Origin: Bdellovibrio sp. 28-41-41
GTDB lineage: Bacteria; Bdellovibrionota; Bdellovibrionia; Bdellovibrionales; Bdellovibrionaceae
Direction: 5' to 3'
NCBI GenBank assembly: GCA_002256935.1
Contig: NCGL01000019.1
Span: forward strand, 1-44,542
DNA length: 44,542 nt
This document shows positions 1 through 8,147 of this stretch, piece after piece. The translations under genes were made by a program, and so were the position numbers. Every line of letters starts with the position of its first letter. Position 1 is the first letter of the stretch. The notes below the pieces were generated by a model. The model worked only from the letters and a program-made list of their open reading frames with translations. It was not told the DNA's origin and made no database searches.

Positions 1-58
1 GGATTAAAGTGCCAATATCTCCACAACTGTTGGCCTAGAACTTAATCTCTACGGCAGA

Positions 59-1807
59 CTAATGGGCTTCGTCCCAATTCAACGCAATTTGTGAATTTAC
101 TTTTAAAGGTACTTTAAGAGTCACTATATTTTCCATTACATCTTTTATAATCGGTAATTCTTTTTGCAACGTCTCTTCATCAGCTTCAAATAGTAACTCA
201 TCGTGCACTTGAAGAATCATTTTAGATTTAATTATAGAATCCAGCTTAATCATCGCAAGCTTTACGATATCACTCGCTGATCCCTGAATAGGGGCATTAA
301 TAGCCGCTCGCTCGCCAAACTTTTTCAACGCTGGGTTCTTGGCACTTAATTCACTGATAATACGTTTACGCCCCAGAAGAGTTTTTACAAAACCATTCTC
401 GTGCGCGTACTTAATAGTATCATCAATATAAGATCGAACTCCTGAAAATTTTGTGAAATAGTCAGCGATAATTTTTGTCGCCTCCGCACGCGGAATACCT
501 AATGTTTCACTTAAACCAAATACACCCTGGCCATAGGCAATACCAAAATTAACAGCCTTCGCAATTCGACGTAAATCACTAGTCACGGCACTGACGGGAA
601 CGCCAAATACTTCGCTGGCCGTTGCCGCGTGAATATCTAGATCGTTTTCAAAGGCCTGAATCAAGCCTTTGTCATTGCTATAATGAGCTAAAATGCGCAA
701 CTCAATCTGAGAATAATCCACCGACAAAATTTTATGATTAGGCCCCGCTATAAATGCCTGACGTACACGACGACCACGTTCTGTTTTAATGGGAATATTT
801 TGTAAATTAGGATTGTTACTTGAAAGTCGTCCACTCAGTTGTTTAGGACTGCCGATATTAAACTCTTCACCAGCTAGTTCATGAATACTTTTTTCTAAAA
901 TGACGATCTGTTTTTGCAACTCGTCGCTGTATTGGCTGAGCTGTTTTGTATCGACCACAAATCCTGCATTTTCAATTTTAGCCAAAACAGGAATCAATGG
1001 GTACTCAACGTCTCTTAATACTGAACCAAAATCATTTTCTTTTAATTGAGCTGTAACTAGGGTCCGCATTTGATTAACGCTCTCTAGGACCTCCAGCAAC
1101 GCTAAATCATCCGCTAGCTCGGCTTGACCCATGGCTTTAGCGGCTTTTAAAAATGTGGACGCATCTTTAGACGTCAACGTATTCACATCGATCATCAAAT
1201 CAGATTCTATTTTGATGCTATCCAAATTTGTACCCAGTTTTTTCCAGATGCTCTTTAAGTCAAATCCCGACCATGACCAACTCTTGAACTGGTCCGACCA
1301 AGATTTATCTAAATTTAGCTTCACCAAATTTTTTGACGCTTGGATAGAATAAACCTGTTCGTCCCAAAGAAAGAAAAAACTATTCGCGGGATCTAATTCC
1401 GCCGCAGTTTCGACGACTTTAATTGATTCTATATTTAACGACGTTTGCTCAGATTTAGCTTCCTTTACATAACGAATCGGCGGAACTATAGGTGCTTTGC
1501 TTTTCACTTCAGAGACTGTGCTCACAGTGGCTGTCGGCGCCGGATGCACCATTGGCGGCAATCCCGCTAAATCCGCAATTGTTTTTTTGAAAGTTTTGAA
1601 ATTCAATTCATCTAACCAAGCATCCAAATCCGGATTGCTGTTTAACTTATAGGTCAGCTCTTCTAACTTCACATCATTTAGGCAATCGGTCTTGATAGTA
1701 ACAAGCACCTTAGATAAAAAGGCGTTCTCTTTATTTTCGACAAGTTTAATTTTTAATTTGCCTTCAATTTTATCGATATTTCGGAATATTATCTGACGTA
1801 TCGCCAA
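59..1807 (-). pseudogene. polA: DNA polymerase I, 3'-5' exonuclease-like and polymerase part (interrupted polA)
   Basis: This frame carries the C-terminal two thirds of a family A DNA polymerase. Seen: the 3'-5' exonuclease-like region is poorly conserved; then motif A (VDYSQIELRILAH), motif B (RRIAKAVNFGIAYGQ) and motif C (QVHDELLFE), so both catalytic aspartates remain. Two lesions are visible. Upstream, the frame is joined to the 5'-nuclease frame by a frameshifting deletion near 1790-1800. Internally, the text runs directly from the FNIGSPKQL motif to GRLSSNNPNLQNIP (junction about 830-838), whereas E. coli PolA has about 80 residues there, covering much of the thumb and the KSTY motif. 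The only candidate start for this piece alone is a TTG with no clear ribosome site, so it is probably not made separately. Family identity is certain; whether any product is functional is doubtful. An assembly deletion is the main alternative. Confidence 0.85.
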
Positions 1808-2339
1808 CGATCGCTAAGTAATCGATAAATTGCTCTGGGGAAACGCCCCATTTTTCGACAACACCTTTTGCATCTATTTTGGTGTCCTTCATCGTGTCGT
1901 ATAGAAAAACATTTGGCTTCACAAGTTGGGCAAAATCTTTATCACCGCTCACGATATAGACGGCTAGATCTTGAGTTAATCCCCATTCACTTAAACAACC
2001 GATGATATCGTCAGCTTCGAAGCCTGGGACCTCGAAGGCTTTGATGCCTAATAAATCAGAAACCTTTTTAATATGAGGCATTTGCTTTTGCAGATCTTCT
2101 GGCATCTCGGATCGATTGCTTTTATATTCTGAATAGATATCTTTTCTAAAACTGGGCTCTTTACGGTCATAGCAAAATGCTAAATAATCCGGTCGTTCAT
2201 CTTTGATTAATTTTAAGATCATTGAAAGATAACCATAGATCGCATTAACAGGAAGTCCGCTTGGGGAAGTTAAAGGACGGATGGCATAAAAGGCTCTAAA
2301 AAATAAGGAACTTGAGTCGACTAAAAATAAACGTTTCAT
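1770..2339 (-). pseudogene. polA: DNA polymerase I N-terminal 5'-3' exonuclease domain (truncated)
   Basis: This is the 5' part of polA, encoding the FEN-like 5'-nuclease that removes RNA primers and nicks. The start is taken at the ATG at 2339 (MKRLFLVDSSSLFFRAFYA), which begins exactly where PolA proteins begin; the frame stays open about 10 codons further upstream to a TTG, with no homology there. Metal-binding acidic motifs are present (FCYDRKEPSFR, PGFEADDIIG, SGDKDFAQLV, VGDTSDNIP). Directly after DNIP the frame reads KYR and stops. In intact PolA this is where the helix-3-turn-helix segment with its GVPGIGxKTA motif follows; that segment, about 25 codons, is missing and the downstream frame is out of phase. 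A free 5'-nuclease of about 190 residues without H3TH could still be made, but DNA binding would be impaired. Confidence 0.85.
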
Positions 2340-2390
2340 TTGGCGCACAGAATAGTGATGATGCGCCAATAAAGCAAAAGCTATTACATT

Positions 2391-2402
2391 ATGTAATTAC
2401 AT
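2391..2402. promoter_or_regulatory. 12-bp perfect palindrome between HTH gene and polA
   Basis: ATGTAATTACAT is a perfect palindrome, overlapped on its left by a second near-palindrome (TTACATTATGTAA, 2385-2397). It spans the stop codon of the small HTH gene and lies about 50 bases ahead of polA. It could be an operator for the HTH protein or simply AT-rich sequence; no binding data. Confidence 0.3.
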
Positions 2403-2693
2403 AATTTCGATTTCATCTAAAGGAATTTGCGAACGAGATGACTTTTCTAATTGAGTTTCTGCAATTGGGCAGACATGAACTTCAAGAGAAATATACTCGG
2501 CTTGTTTTTCAATAAATTCTAACATTGGTAACTGATCATGATTCGGTTTCATCTGACTCAATTCCCAAGCATTAACTGTTTCTATGTTGCACTCTAAGCG
2601 CCGTGCTAAATCGCTTCTGCTCCAGCCCAAACGTAAGCGTAACGAGTGTATTCGGTTAGCTGTCCATTCAAACTGAGATTTTTCAATTTTCAC
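2397..2693 (-). CDS. Small helix-turn-helix (XRE-like) DNA-binding protein
   Basis: A 98-residue protein with an N-terminal XRE/Cro-type HTH: RLRLGWSRSDLARRLECN (first helices and turn) followed by IETVNAWELSQMKP (recognition helix and wing-like turn), roughly residues 14-50. The C-terminal half has no recognisable domain. It starts at GTG (2693), preceded by a GGGGG ribosome site about five bases away, which decides the start. It lies directly upstream of polA on the same strand and may be cotranscribed. A regulatory role is inferred from the HTH; the target is unknown. Confidence 0.75.
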   Translation of the reverse strand: MKIEKSQFEWTANRIHSLRLRLGWSRSDLARRLECNIETVNAWELSQMKPNHDQLPMLEFIEKQAEYISLEVHVCPIAETQLEKSSRSQIPLDEIEIM

Positions 2694-2788
2694 AAATCCC
2701 CCGGTCTAGAGTAATATATCTAATTTTGTAGACCCAAATTGTCCAGTCAAATTTTGCTATTTTTTATCAAGATTCCATGCGGATCCAA

Positions 2789-3103
2789 TTAATTTGTTTG
2801 CTCTGTTGGAAACACAAAAATTAGGTCGTTCTCTTCTACTAAATCTAGCTTTTCAATAGCTTGGCGCTCAATATAAAGTGGATCTTTCATTTTAGCAATG
2901 TCTTGATTAAGCCGTGCGATAACCTGTTGATTTTTTTCCATTCTTTGTAACATTTTTTGGTACTCGTTATTTAAATTCCATAGCCTGTAAATATTACCGT
3001 TAATGACAAAATTCAAAAAGGCGAAGGCTAAGCATACGTAAAGCATTACCAGAGGTCGATTAATTAAACTGCGTGTCCACGAGAATGGCTTTTTGATAAA
3101 CAT
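2789..3103 (-). CDS. FtsB/DivIC-family cell-division protein
   Basis: A 104-residue single-pass membrane protein. A transmembrane helix lies at about residues 18-38 (LVMLYVCLAFAFLNFVI), followed by a coiled coil (about 45-75) and the family signature near the end: DPLYIERQAIEKLDLVEENDLIFVF, which is the septum formation initiator (PF04977) pattern of D-x-YIE-x-x-AR-x-KLGLV. FtsB-family proteins join FtsL and FtsQ at the septum and help activate FtsWI. Here the usual Ala-Arg is replaced by Ala-Ile. The family is often next to eno, but in this window eno lies 8 kb away. Confidence 0.8.
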   Translation of the reverse strand: MFIKKPFSWTRSLINRPLVMLYVCLAFAFLNFVINGNIYRLWNLNNEYQKMLQRMEKNQQVIARLNQDIAKMKDPLYIERQAIEKLDLVEENDLIFVFPTEQTN

Positions 3104-3195
3104 ACTTTTACTTTACGCTTGTTTATTGAAAAAAAATATTCAGACTCGACCTTTGACTGATGTAATTTTGTGCATTTGGTGCGATCCTCAGGTCC

Positions 3196-3636
3196 ATGCA
3201 CTTTCGATTTTCAATTTTCCTTAGCCTTATCCGCAGCTTATTTCCGCGCTGGGATTTTTTCGATCAAATCGCATTCTCTTTTGTGGTTTATTATAAGGTG
3301 TCCACAGACACGGAATGGAAAAAACTCGCATTTACACAGTCACACAAATCTTCCCGGTTAGTTTTTAACCAGGCGGTGAATGACACACTTATGCAGTCCA
3401 GTGTCGTTGAACAGTTTGCTCGCGACATTCAAGAACTAGAAAATAACACCCCAAACTTTAGCAAATCCGATATAGAAGATCTCACAACCTACCAACTATT
3501 GTGCTCACTGTTGGAGGTAAAACTAAAACAGAAAAATTTGAATAATACGGAATTCCAATTTAAAATCACCGCACACAACACAAGTGAACAAATAGATATC
3601 TTCACATCCGACAAACTACCGCTGGTGACCGTATGA
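3196..3636 (+). CDS. Membrane-anchored partner of HTTM-like protein (DUF5819-like)
   Basis: A 146-residue protein with an N-terminal hydrophobic segment (about residues 3-20). The short stretch LFPRWDFFDQIAFSFVVYYK resembles the start of DUF5819-type proteins, in which a Trp/Phe-rich motif after one membrane helix precedes a soluble domain, and which are often encoded beside HTTM genes. The match is by eye and weak. Its TGA overlaps the next ATG (ATGA), so the pair is translationally coupled. The start ATG at 3196 is preceded by AGG; another start at 3170 in a different frame is a shadow. Confidence 0.5.
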   Translation: MHFRFSIFLSLIRSLFPRWDFFDQIAFSFVVYYKVSTDTEWKKLAFTQSHKSSRLVFNQAVNDTLMQSSVVEQFARDIQELENNTPNFSKSDIEDLTTYQLLCSLLEVKLKQKNLNNTEFQFKITAHNTSEQIDIFTSDKLPLVTV

Positions 3637-4409
3637 CATTAGAAGCCAGTGTTTTGCTGACTACACGCCTGCTATCATTCACGATGCTAATTCAAGCCAT
3701 CGAGATTTTTGTTTTATCAAGACAGCCAAATTTCCAGCACATTTGGAGTTATAAAAATATTAAGCGTGATCTAGAACAAGGTTTGCCACTAAGTGCAAAA
3801 TTAATTCAGAAACTATTTTCGATTCCATCTCTGCAAAAAATAGCAGCGATACAAATAGCGCTCGCTGCACTAGCCGCGTTTCAACCACTAGCGATTTTTT
3901 TTATCGGATTGTTCGCAACTCACTTGCTTATCTGCATCCGCTTCAGAGGTGCCTTCAACGGCGGCAGCGACATGATGACATTCGTAATACTAACGGGCAC
4001 AATCATCGCCACGCTAGGATTTACAAAAATAGGATTAATCTACATAGCAACCCACACACTGTATTCCTATTTCAAAGCCGGCCTAGCCAAAATAAAATAC
4101 AAAGAATGGAGAAACGGCCAAGCCATCCCAGCATTCTTAGCGAGAAGTATTTTTCCTGATATTCAAAACACAGCGACAAAACTAGCAAAACAAAACGCCA
4201 TCAACACACTTCTTGGATGGGGAACATTAATTTTTGAACTATCCGCCCTCGGTTTACTACTCACATCCAGCGCCAGCTATTTATATTTCGCACTAGCGGT
4301 AGTTTTCCACTTAGCCATCTATTTCAGCTTCGGCCTAAACCGCTTCTTCTGGATCTGGCTCACCGCCTGGCCCGCAACTCTGTTTTCGCTATCGCTGCTT
4401 AACCAATAA
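3633..4409 (+). CDS. HTTM-like multi-pass membrane protein
   Basis: A 258-residue integral membrane protein with about six hydrophobic segments. The middle contains FRGAFNGGSDMMTFVILTGT and then IATHTLYSYFKAGLAKIKYK with EWRNGQAIPAFL, an arrangement similar to HTTM (vitamin K-dependent gamma-carboxylase-like) proteins, where a GGD-type loop is followed by a Y..AG..KI motif and a W..G. The enzymatic activity of bacterial HTTM proteins is largely unknown. It is coupled by an ATGA overlap to the upstream gene, suggesting the two products act together in the inner membrane. Confidence 0.55.
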   Translation: MTLEASVLLTTRLLSFTMLIQAIEIFVLSRQPNFQHIWSYKNIKRDLEQGLPLSAKLIQKLFSIPSLQKIAAIQIALAALAAFQPLAIFFIGLFATHLLICIRFRGAFNGGSDMMTFVILTGTIIATLGFTKIGLIYIATHTLYSYFKAGLAKIKYKEWRNGQAIPAFLARSIFPDIQNTATKLAKQNAINTLLGWGTLIFELSALGLLLTSSASYLYFALAVVFHLAIYFSFGLNRFFWIWLTAWPATLFSLSLLNQ

Positions 4410-5046
4410 ACTGAAGTCCCACCACAAAAAAAACGGCTACGGCGTGGTTAATTTTTTGTAAGCGATGATCTTTCTTTAATTTCAAGGTTTCAAGGTTTGC
4501 ATCCTCTTATTTAGTTAACAAAGCCCGGAGGCCTAAAAAGCTCAGATCCAATTTGTCGCAACTGACAATCTGGGATTCCTTAAATGGTCACCTTGTCTAA
4601 TTCTCTACAGGTGAAAAAAATAGATAGATGAATTATATTGTCTTATCTGTGTTAAGGAGAGCAAACACACGGATCTCTCAAGTTTATGAATTTAGCTTCT
4701 GTAAACATGCCGGGACCTGCGCCTCCGATGACTGACGACGGACTCGCCTAGCGCCCATCTGTCTCTCGTCTTCCCTATCCTAGCAAATAGGTCGACAGCC
4801 ATAACTTTTAAGGTTACGGAGTTAACATCCATTCATCTCACCGATTCGGCCTGCTTACTCGATCCTTGCCAGCTTTGGAATGTCGGTTGCCCTTCACCCC
4901 ATGACAAGCTCTTCATCCCCGTCTGCTCCGACATTTGGATGATGATATTTAAATTTCACACGCTCCTTTCACACTTACCTTGACGCACGCGAGGGCAAAT
5001 TAAACGCAAAATTCCGTCAAAAAAAGTATCTCGTTGGTGGATTTTC
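4410..5046. other. Long non-coding or decayed stretch
   Basis: No convincing gene was found in any frame. The part at about 4705-4930 is visibly richer in G+C than its surroundings (for example GCCGGGACCTGCGCCTCC at about 4709). This suggests foreign or decayed sequence such as an old mobile element, but no transposase, reverse transcriptase or terminal repeat could be recognised. A weak inverted repeat (CCACC/GGTGG-like) follows the HTTM-like gene near 4417-4440. Confidence 0.4.
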
Positions 5047-5213
5047 ACGAAAATGGATAAGTTGGATTATGTTTCAACGGTTTAGGGCCCACCAAGGTTC
5101 TGTTTAGAGAAGTTGTGCAAAGTGGAAAACATGAAGAACTAGCTAAAGATAAGCGCGGAATTTACTATCGATTTTTGCAAAAAAAATTTCTGAGGAGTAG
5201 CCTTCAAAATTAG
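5047..5213 (+). pseudogene. ABC exporter ATPase, C-terminal remnant
   Basis: Two adjoining frames read like the last part of an ABC exporter nucleotide-binding domain. One gives MDKLDYVSTV (like the segment after the H-loop histidine), then, after a frameshift near 5079, VLFREVVQSGKHEELAKDKR followed by GIYYRFLQKKFL to a TAG at 5211-5213. The pattern V-x-x-G-x-H-x-E-L followed by Y-x-x-L-x-x-x-F is the usual ABC exporter tail. The rest of the gene is absent. The reading depends on a short match, so identity is probable rather than certain. Confidence 0.5.
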
Positions 5214-5241
5214 CTGGCCTTGAACCAGCACGATGGTCGCA

Positions 5242-5301
5242 GTCCAACAGAGAACGCTGAAAGTCTGGTGCAATCAAGACTCTGTGGTTCCCCTGTTGGA
5301 T
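5242..5301. other. Nested hairpin with integron attC-like ends
   Basis: An 8-bp perfect outer stem (TCCAACAG at 5243-5250 with CTGTTGGA at 5293-5300) encloses a second stem (GAAC 5252-5255 with GTTC 5287-5290) and a third (AGTCT 5262-5266 with AGACT 5277-5281) with a 10-base loop. The ends, GTCCAAC and GTTGGAT, fit the RYYYAAC...GTTRRRY core of integron attC sites. It has no U-tract, so a simple terminator for the porin gene is unlikely. It could instead be a structured RNA or chance; no integrase is in the window. Confidence 0.35.
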
Positions 5302-5310
5302 TATTCAAAA

Positions 5311-6362
5311 TTAGTAAACGTATTTTAACATGACATCAAAACTTTCGATTTGCGATTTTTGGCCAACAGTGACCGCATTACCCTCTTCATAGACGTCTTG
5401 GGATAGTTCGGCCTGCAGAGACAGTGGCTTGTCGATGTCGTACCGGTAACCCCCGCGCAGCGTTGTGATCTTTAGTTTTTGAGCATTTCCGTAGTCAAAA
5501 TATAATGCGTTTGTATCGTTAATGCTGTAAGTATTCTCGAAAACGATTAATGATTCGCTTGCATCAGTTCCAACAAAACGTTTATCAAGACTCATGGTTT
5601 CTAAAGTAACGTCCCATCGTCCAAAAAACTTGTACCCTACACCGACATCAAAAATCCCATAGCTGTTTCCAATTTGTTCCGTAAAGTCCGCCCCTCGTCC
5701 AATAAATCGGGCGTCGCTACGTTTGTGCCTTTGTAATAGAAAAAAATGTTTTCATGAACGGCTGAACCACGGTTCATAGCTGGAGCATTTTCACTGGTAT
5801 CAAAAACTCCTAAGACAAAAATTTGGTCCTTATTTAATGAATAGGTCAATTTTGCGGACGGCCCTGCTTGCTGAGAGACCGCGAAAGATCGTCCATCTCG
5901 AGTAGGGGCTGATGGGTCCGAAGTCGGACCAAATAACTTCATGTATTCAATCGAAGGCTGAATTGTGTGATCACCTGGGTATCCATTGGATTTTAGTCCG
6001 AACAAAAATGGCTGCGCCCCGACTGAAATACCAAAATCACTGGCCCCAATTTTTTCAATCTCAACGAATGTGTCTTTGATTCCAACGGATGCACCGTCGC
6101 CTTTTCCATCGCTAAGAACGTCGGCGGCAAAAAGCCCGACAAACTTGTAATTATCTTGAACGGTGGCCGCAACACCGACCGCAAACTGCGCTAAACCAAT
6201 TCTATCATAGCCTTGAAGCTGGCCATAGCGACTGCCGTTTCCGTAGGTGCCTCGCATGTATCCAAATAAAGAACTTTGAACATCAAATGCGGCTCCGAGT
6301 GCAAAATTTTGAACAAGTAGAAACACCAGAGTCAAAAAAATTCTCGTAAACACGCACACCAT
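5311..6362 (-). pseudogene. Outer-membrane porin-like beta-barrel, frameshifted
   Basis: Two frames join to give one barrel protein of about 350 residues. The N-terminal frame has a signal peptide (MFTRIFLTLVFLLVQNFALG) if the GTG at 6353 is used; that start has AAGGA eight bases upstream and fits better than the ATG at 6360-6362. It continues with alternating beta-strand sequence rich in Gly and aromatics. Near 5700-5725 the frame breaks; the continuation (RFIGRGADFTEQIGNSYG, then SLDKRFVGTDAS) is intact to VMLKYVY, with the terminal aromatic typical of barrels. A one-base shift restores a full gene, so recent inactivation or a sequencing error are both possible. Specific substrate unknown. 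Confidence 0.65.
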
Positions 6363-6433
6363 CCTTGAAAGTTAATTTAATAAATGGTGACAGTAGCAAA
6401 CGTTAAAGTCAATCGGATAGGGTGAGGCGGACG

Positions 6434-6513
6434 TTAGCTTCCCATGAACTCTTCCATTAATCGGATTTGTTCATCCATAAATATTTGAATTTTTTTTCAA
6501 GTTCTGGGTGCAT
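6434..6513 (-). pseudogene. Very small ORF broken at an A8 run
   Basis: An ATG at 6513 has a good ribosome site (GAGGAG, seven bases upstream). Its frame runs MHPELEKK and then, across a run of eight A (6490-6497), shifts. With one base corrected it would read on as QIFMDEQIRLMEEFMGS to a TAA at 6434. This is either a tiny frameshifted gene, possibly subject to slippage, or the start of a lost gene. Function unknown. Confidence 0.3.
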
Positions 6514-6535
6514 TTTTAACTCCTCGACGTTTTGA

Positions 6536-6802
6536 TTAGAGGCATTGATTAATGTTATAGAAAACGCGATAAAATACTCGCCTACCAATTCCCATATTGA
6601 AGTAAAAACATTCGAGTCAGCTGACTTCGTCATGATTCAAATCACCGATTCAGGAATAGGCATTTTAGCGGACGAACTGAAAAAAGTTGGACAAAAGTTT
6701 TTTCGATCACAGTCGGTTCCTGAGTCGATTAAAGGTACCGGTTTTGGACTTTTTCTTGTAAAATACTTTGGCGAACTCCAACTAACCTACGCAGGTCTTT
6801 AG
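6536..6802 (+). pseudogene. Histidine-kinase HATPase domain fragment
   Basis: Only the catalytic ATP-binding core of a sensor histidine kinase is left: the N-box (INVIENAIKYSP), the G1 box (DSGIGI), FFRSQSV and the G2 box (GTGFGLFLVK). There is a stop five codons upstream of the N-box, so the sensor, HAMP and HisKA parts are missing, and the sequence after LVKYF no longer resembles the end of the domain. No ATG start or ribosome site fits; the open frame begins with TTG. It cannot work as a kinase. Confidence 0.75.
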
Positions 6803-6862
6803 CTAGACCTTTGCCTGGATTCGGTAGCAAAAAATCTATAACTCAACATCTGGTAATTTTCT

Positions 6863-7072
6863 CTAAGTAACGCCAAGTGCGTTTGCAACATGGGTAAGTG
6901 TTGATATTTTTGGATCTACGAGACCATTTTCAATCTCACCAAGAGTGATGGAATTTCTAAGCGTGGTCACCGCGACCAGACTAAAGATATTATCCGGACC
7001 AGTTTCTGCTGGCCAGAGCACAGGACTTTCCAGCTGAATTCCATCTATCACTTGCCGTATTTCTTTAAAATA
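6863..7072 (-). pseudogene. XRE-type HTH protein, C-terminal remnant
   Basis: The last 28 residues of this frame (ITLGEIENGLVDPKISTL followed by THVANALGVT) match the second half of an XRE helix-turn-helix: recognition helix ending in EIENG, then the P-x-x-x-TL-x-x-VA-x-AL-x-V helix. Upstream residues show no HTH and no convincing start codon. It looks like the tail of a regulator; a short intact gene with an odd N-terminus is less likely. Confidence 0.4.
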
Positions 7073-7124
7073 TATACATTTATTCAGTATTCGATATAGA
7101 CAAATTAAAAAAAAGGGTTCTTGT

Positions 7125-8132
7125 ATGAAACGAACAGTATTTATTATTTTTCCTGTTATTTTTCTTGGAGTAGCTTGGGCTTCATCAGACTTATCTGATC
7201 TAAAGGCAAAGTATGCTCGCCCCAAATCTATCCCGTACTTAGATGATAATAAATATACCGAAGAACGTGAGATTCTAGGAAAAAATCTCTTTTTTGATCC
7301 GCGCTTATCGGGATCAAATTCCATTTCCTGCTCAACATGTCATAACCCATCTTTTGCATGGGGTGACGGTCTTGCAAAAGGAGTCGGGCATGGACATAAG
7401 GTATTGGGTCGAAAATCACCAACAGTGCTTAACTTAGCTTGGACTGAAAAGTTAATGTGGGACGGTCGTTTCAATTGGCTTGAAGGCCAGGCGCTTGGCC
7501 CAATTGGTAGTGAAGCAGAGATGAATATGAAAATGGAGGGGCCAGGTGGTCTCGTTGAAAAAATCAAAGGAATTGCTGGATACCGCGAACTATTCGCAAA
7601 GGCATACCCTGGGGAAGAACTCAAACTTGAATTGATTGCAAAGGCAATTGCTGTCTATGAAAGAGGAATCATCTCAGGCGAGGCACCTTTTGATCGATGG
7701 ATTAATGGCGACGAGAAGGCGATTTCAGATATTGCAAAGCAAGGATTTCAAATTTTCAACGGCAAAGCCAATTGCGTTGCTTGCCACAGCGGTTGGAGTT
7801 TCACCGACGGTAGCTTTCATGATATTGGCGTCAAAGACAATGATATAGGGCGCGGCAAGTTTCTGAAGTTAAAATCCCAACAGCATGCATTTAAAACACC
7901 CGGCTTGCGAAATATCACTCTGCGTGGGCCCTACATGCACGGCGGTAATGAAAAATCCCTAGAGGACGTCGTTGAGTTTTACAACAGGGGTGGGAATGTA
8001 AAAAGGGAAAGTCTGTCGGCCTCAATTAAGCCATTGAATTTATCAGCGGACGAGAAAAAAGCTTTAGTGGCTTTTATGTCGACTCTTACAAGTAAAGATA
8101 AACCTGTCGATCTACCCATTTTACCCAGATAA
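7125..8132 (+). CDS. Dihaem cytochrome c peroxidase / MauG-family protein
   Basis: A 335-residue periplasmic protein. It has a signal peptide (about residues 1-19, ending AWA), two c-type haem motifs (CSTCH at 69-73 and CVACH at 217-221), and conserved MauG/CCP text such as LGKNLFFDPRLSGSNSISC, the SPTVLN-like segment, WDGR, FKTPGLRNI and YMHGG. These enzymes reduce H2O2 or oxidise protein residues with electrons from small copper or haem proteins. The next gene, 15 bases on, encodes a cupredoxin with a complete type I copper site, a likely electron partner. The start has an AAGGG site. The exact class (peroxidase or MauG-like oxidase) cannot be decided from sequence alone. Confidence 0.88.
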   Translation: MKRTVFIIFPVIFLGVAWASSDLSDLKAKYARPKSIPYLDDNKYTEEREILGKNLFFDPRLSGSNSISCSTCHNPSFAWGDGLAKGVGHGHKVLGRKSPTVLNLAWTEKLMWDGRFNWLEGQALGPIGSEAEMNMKMEGPGGLVEKIKGIAGYRELFAKAYPGEELKLELIAKAIAVYERGIISGEAPFDRWINGDEKAISDIAKQGFQIFNGKANCVACHSGWSFTDGSFHDIGVKDNDIGRGKFLKLKSQQHAFKTPGLRNITLRGPYMHGGNEKSLEDVVEFYNRGGNVKRESLSASIKPLNLSADEKKALVAFMSTLTSKDKPVDLPILPR

Positions 8133-8147
8133 AGAAAAGGAGTACTT

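Noticed and set aside
1..58. Possible feature ahead of the polA stop
   Set aside because: The stretch is too short to support any gene or site.
1131..1352. Open frame on the plus strand inside polA
   Set aside because: It lies fully inside the polymerase gene on the other strand and has no recognisable motifs or ribosome site.
3170..3361. Alternative 63-codon ORF overlapping the HTTM partner
   Set aside because: It is in another frame of the same region with no ribosome site or homology; the 3196 frame continues to the coupled stop.
4640..4990. Possible group II intron or retroelement remnant
   Set aside because: No reverse transcriptase motif, domain V-like hairpin or defined ends could be read; kept only as an unassigned stretch.
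5242..5310. Terminator for the porin-like gene
   Set aside because: The stem is strong but has no T-run on either strand, and the nested stems are not typical of a terminator.
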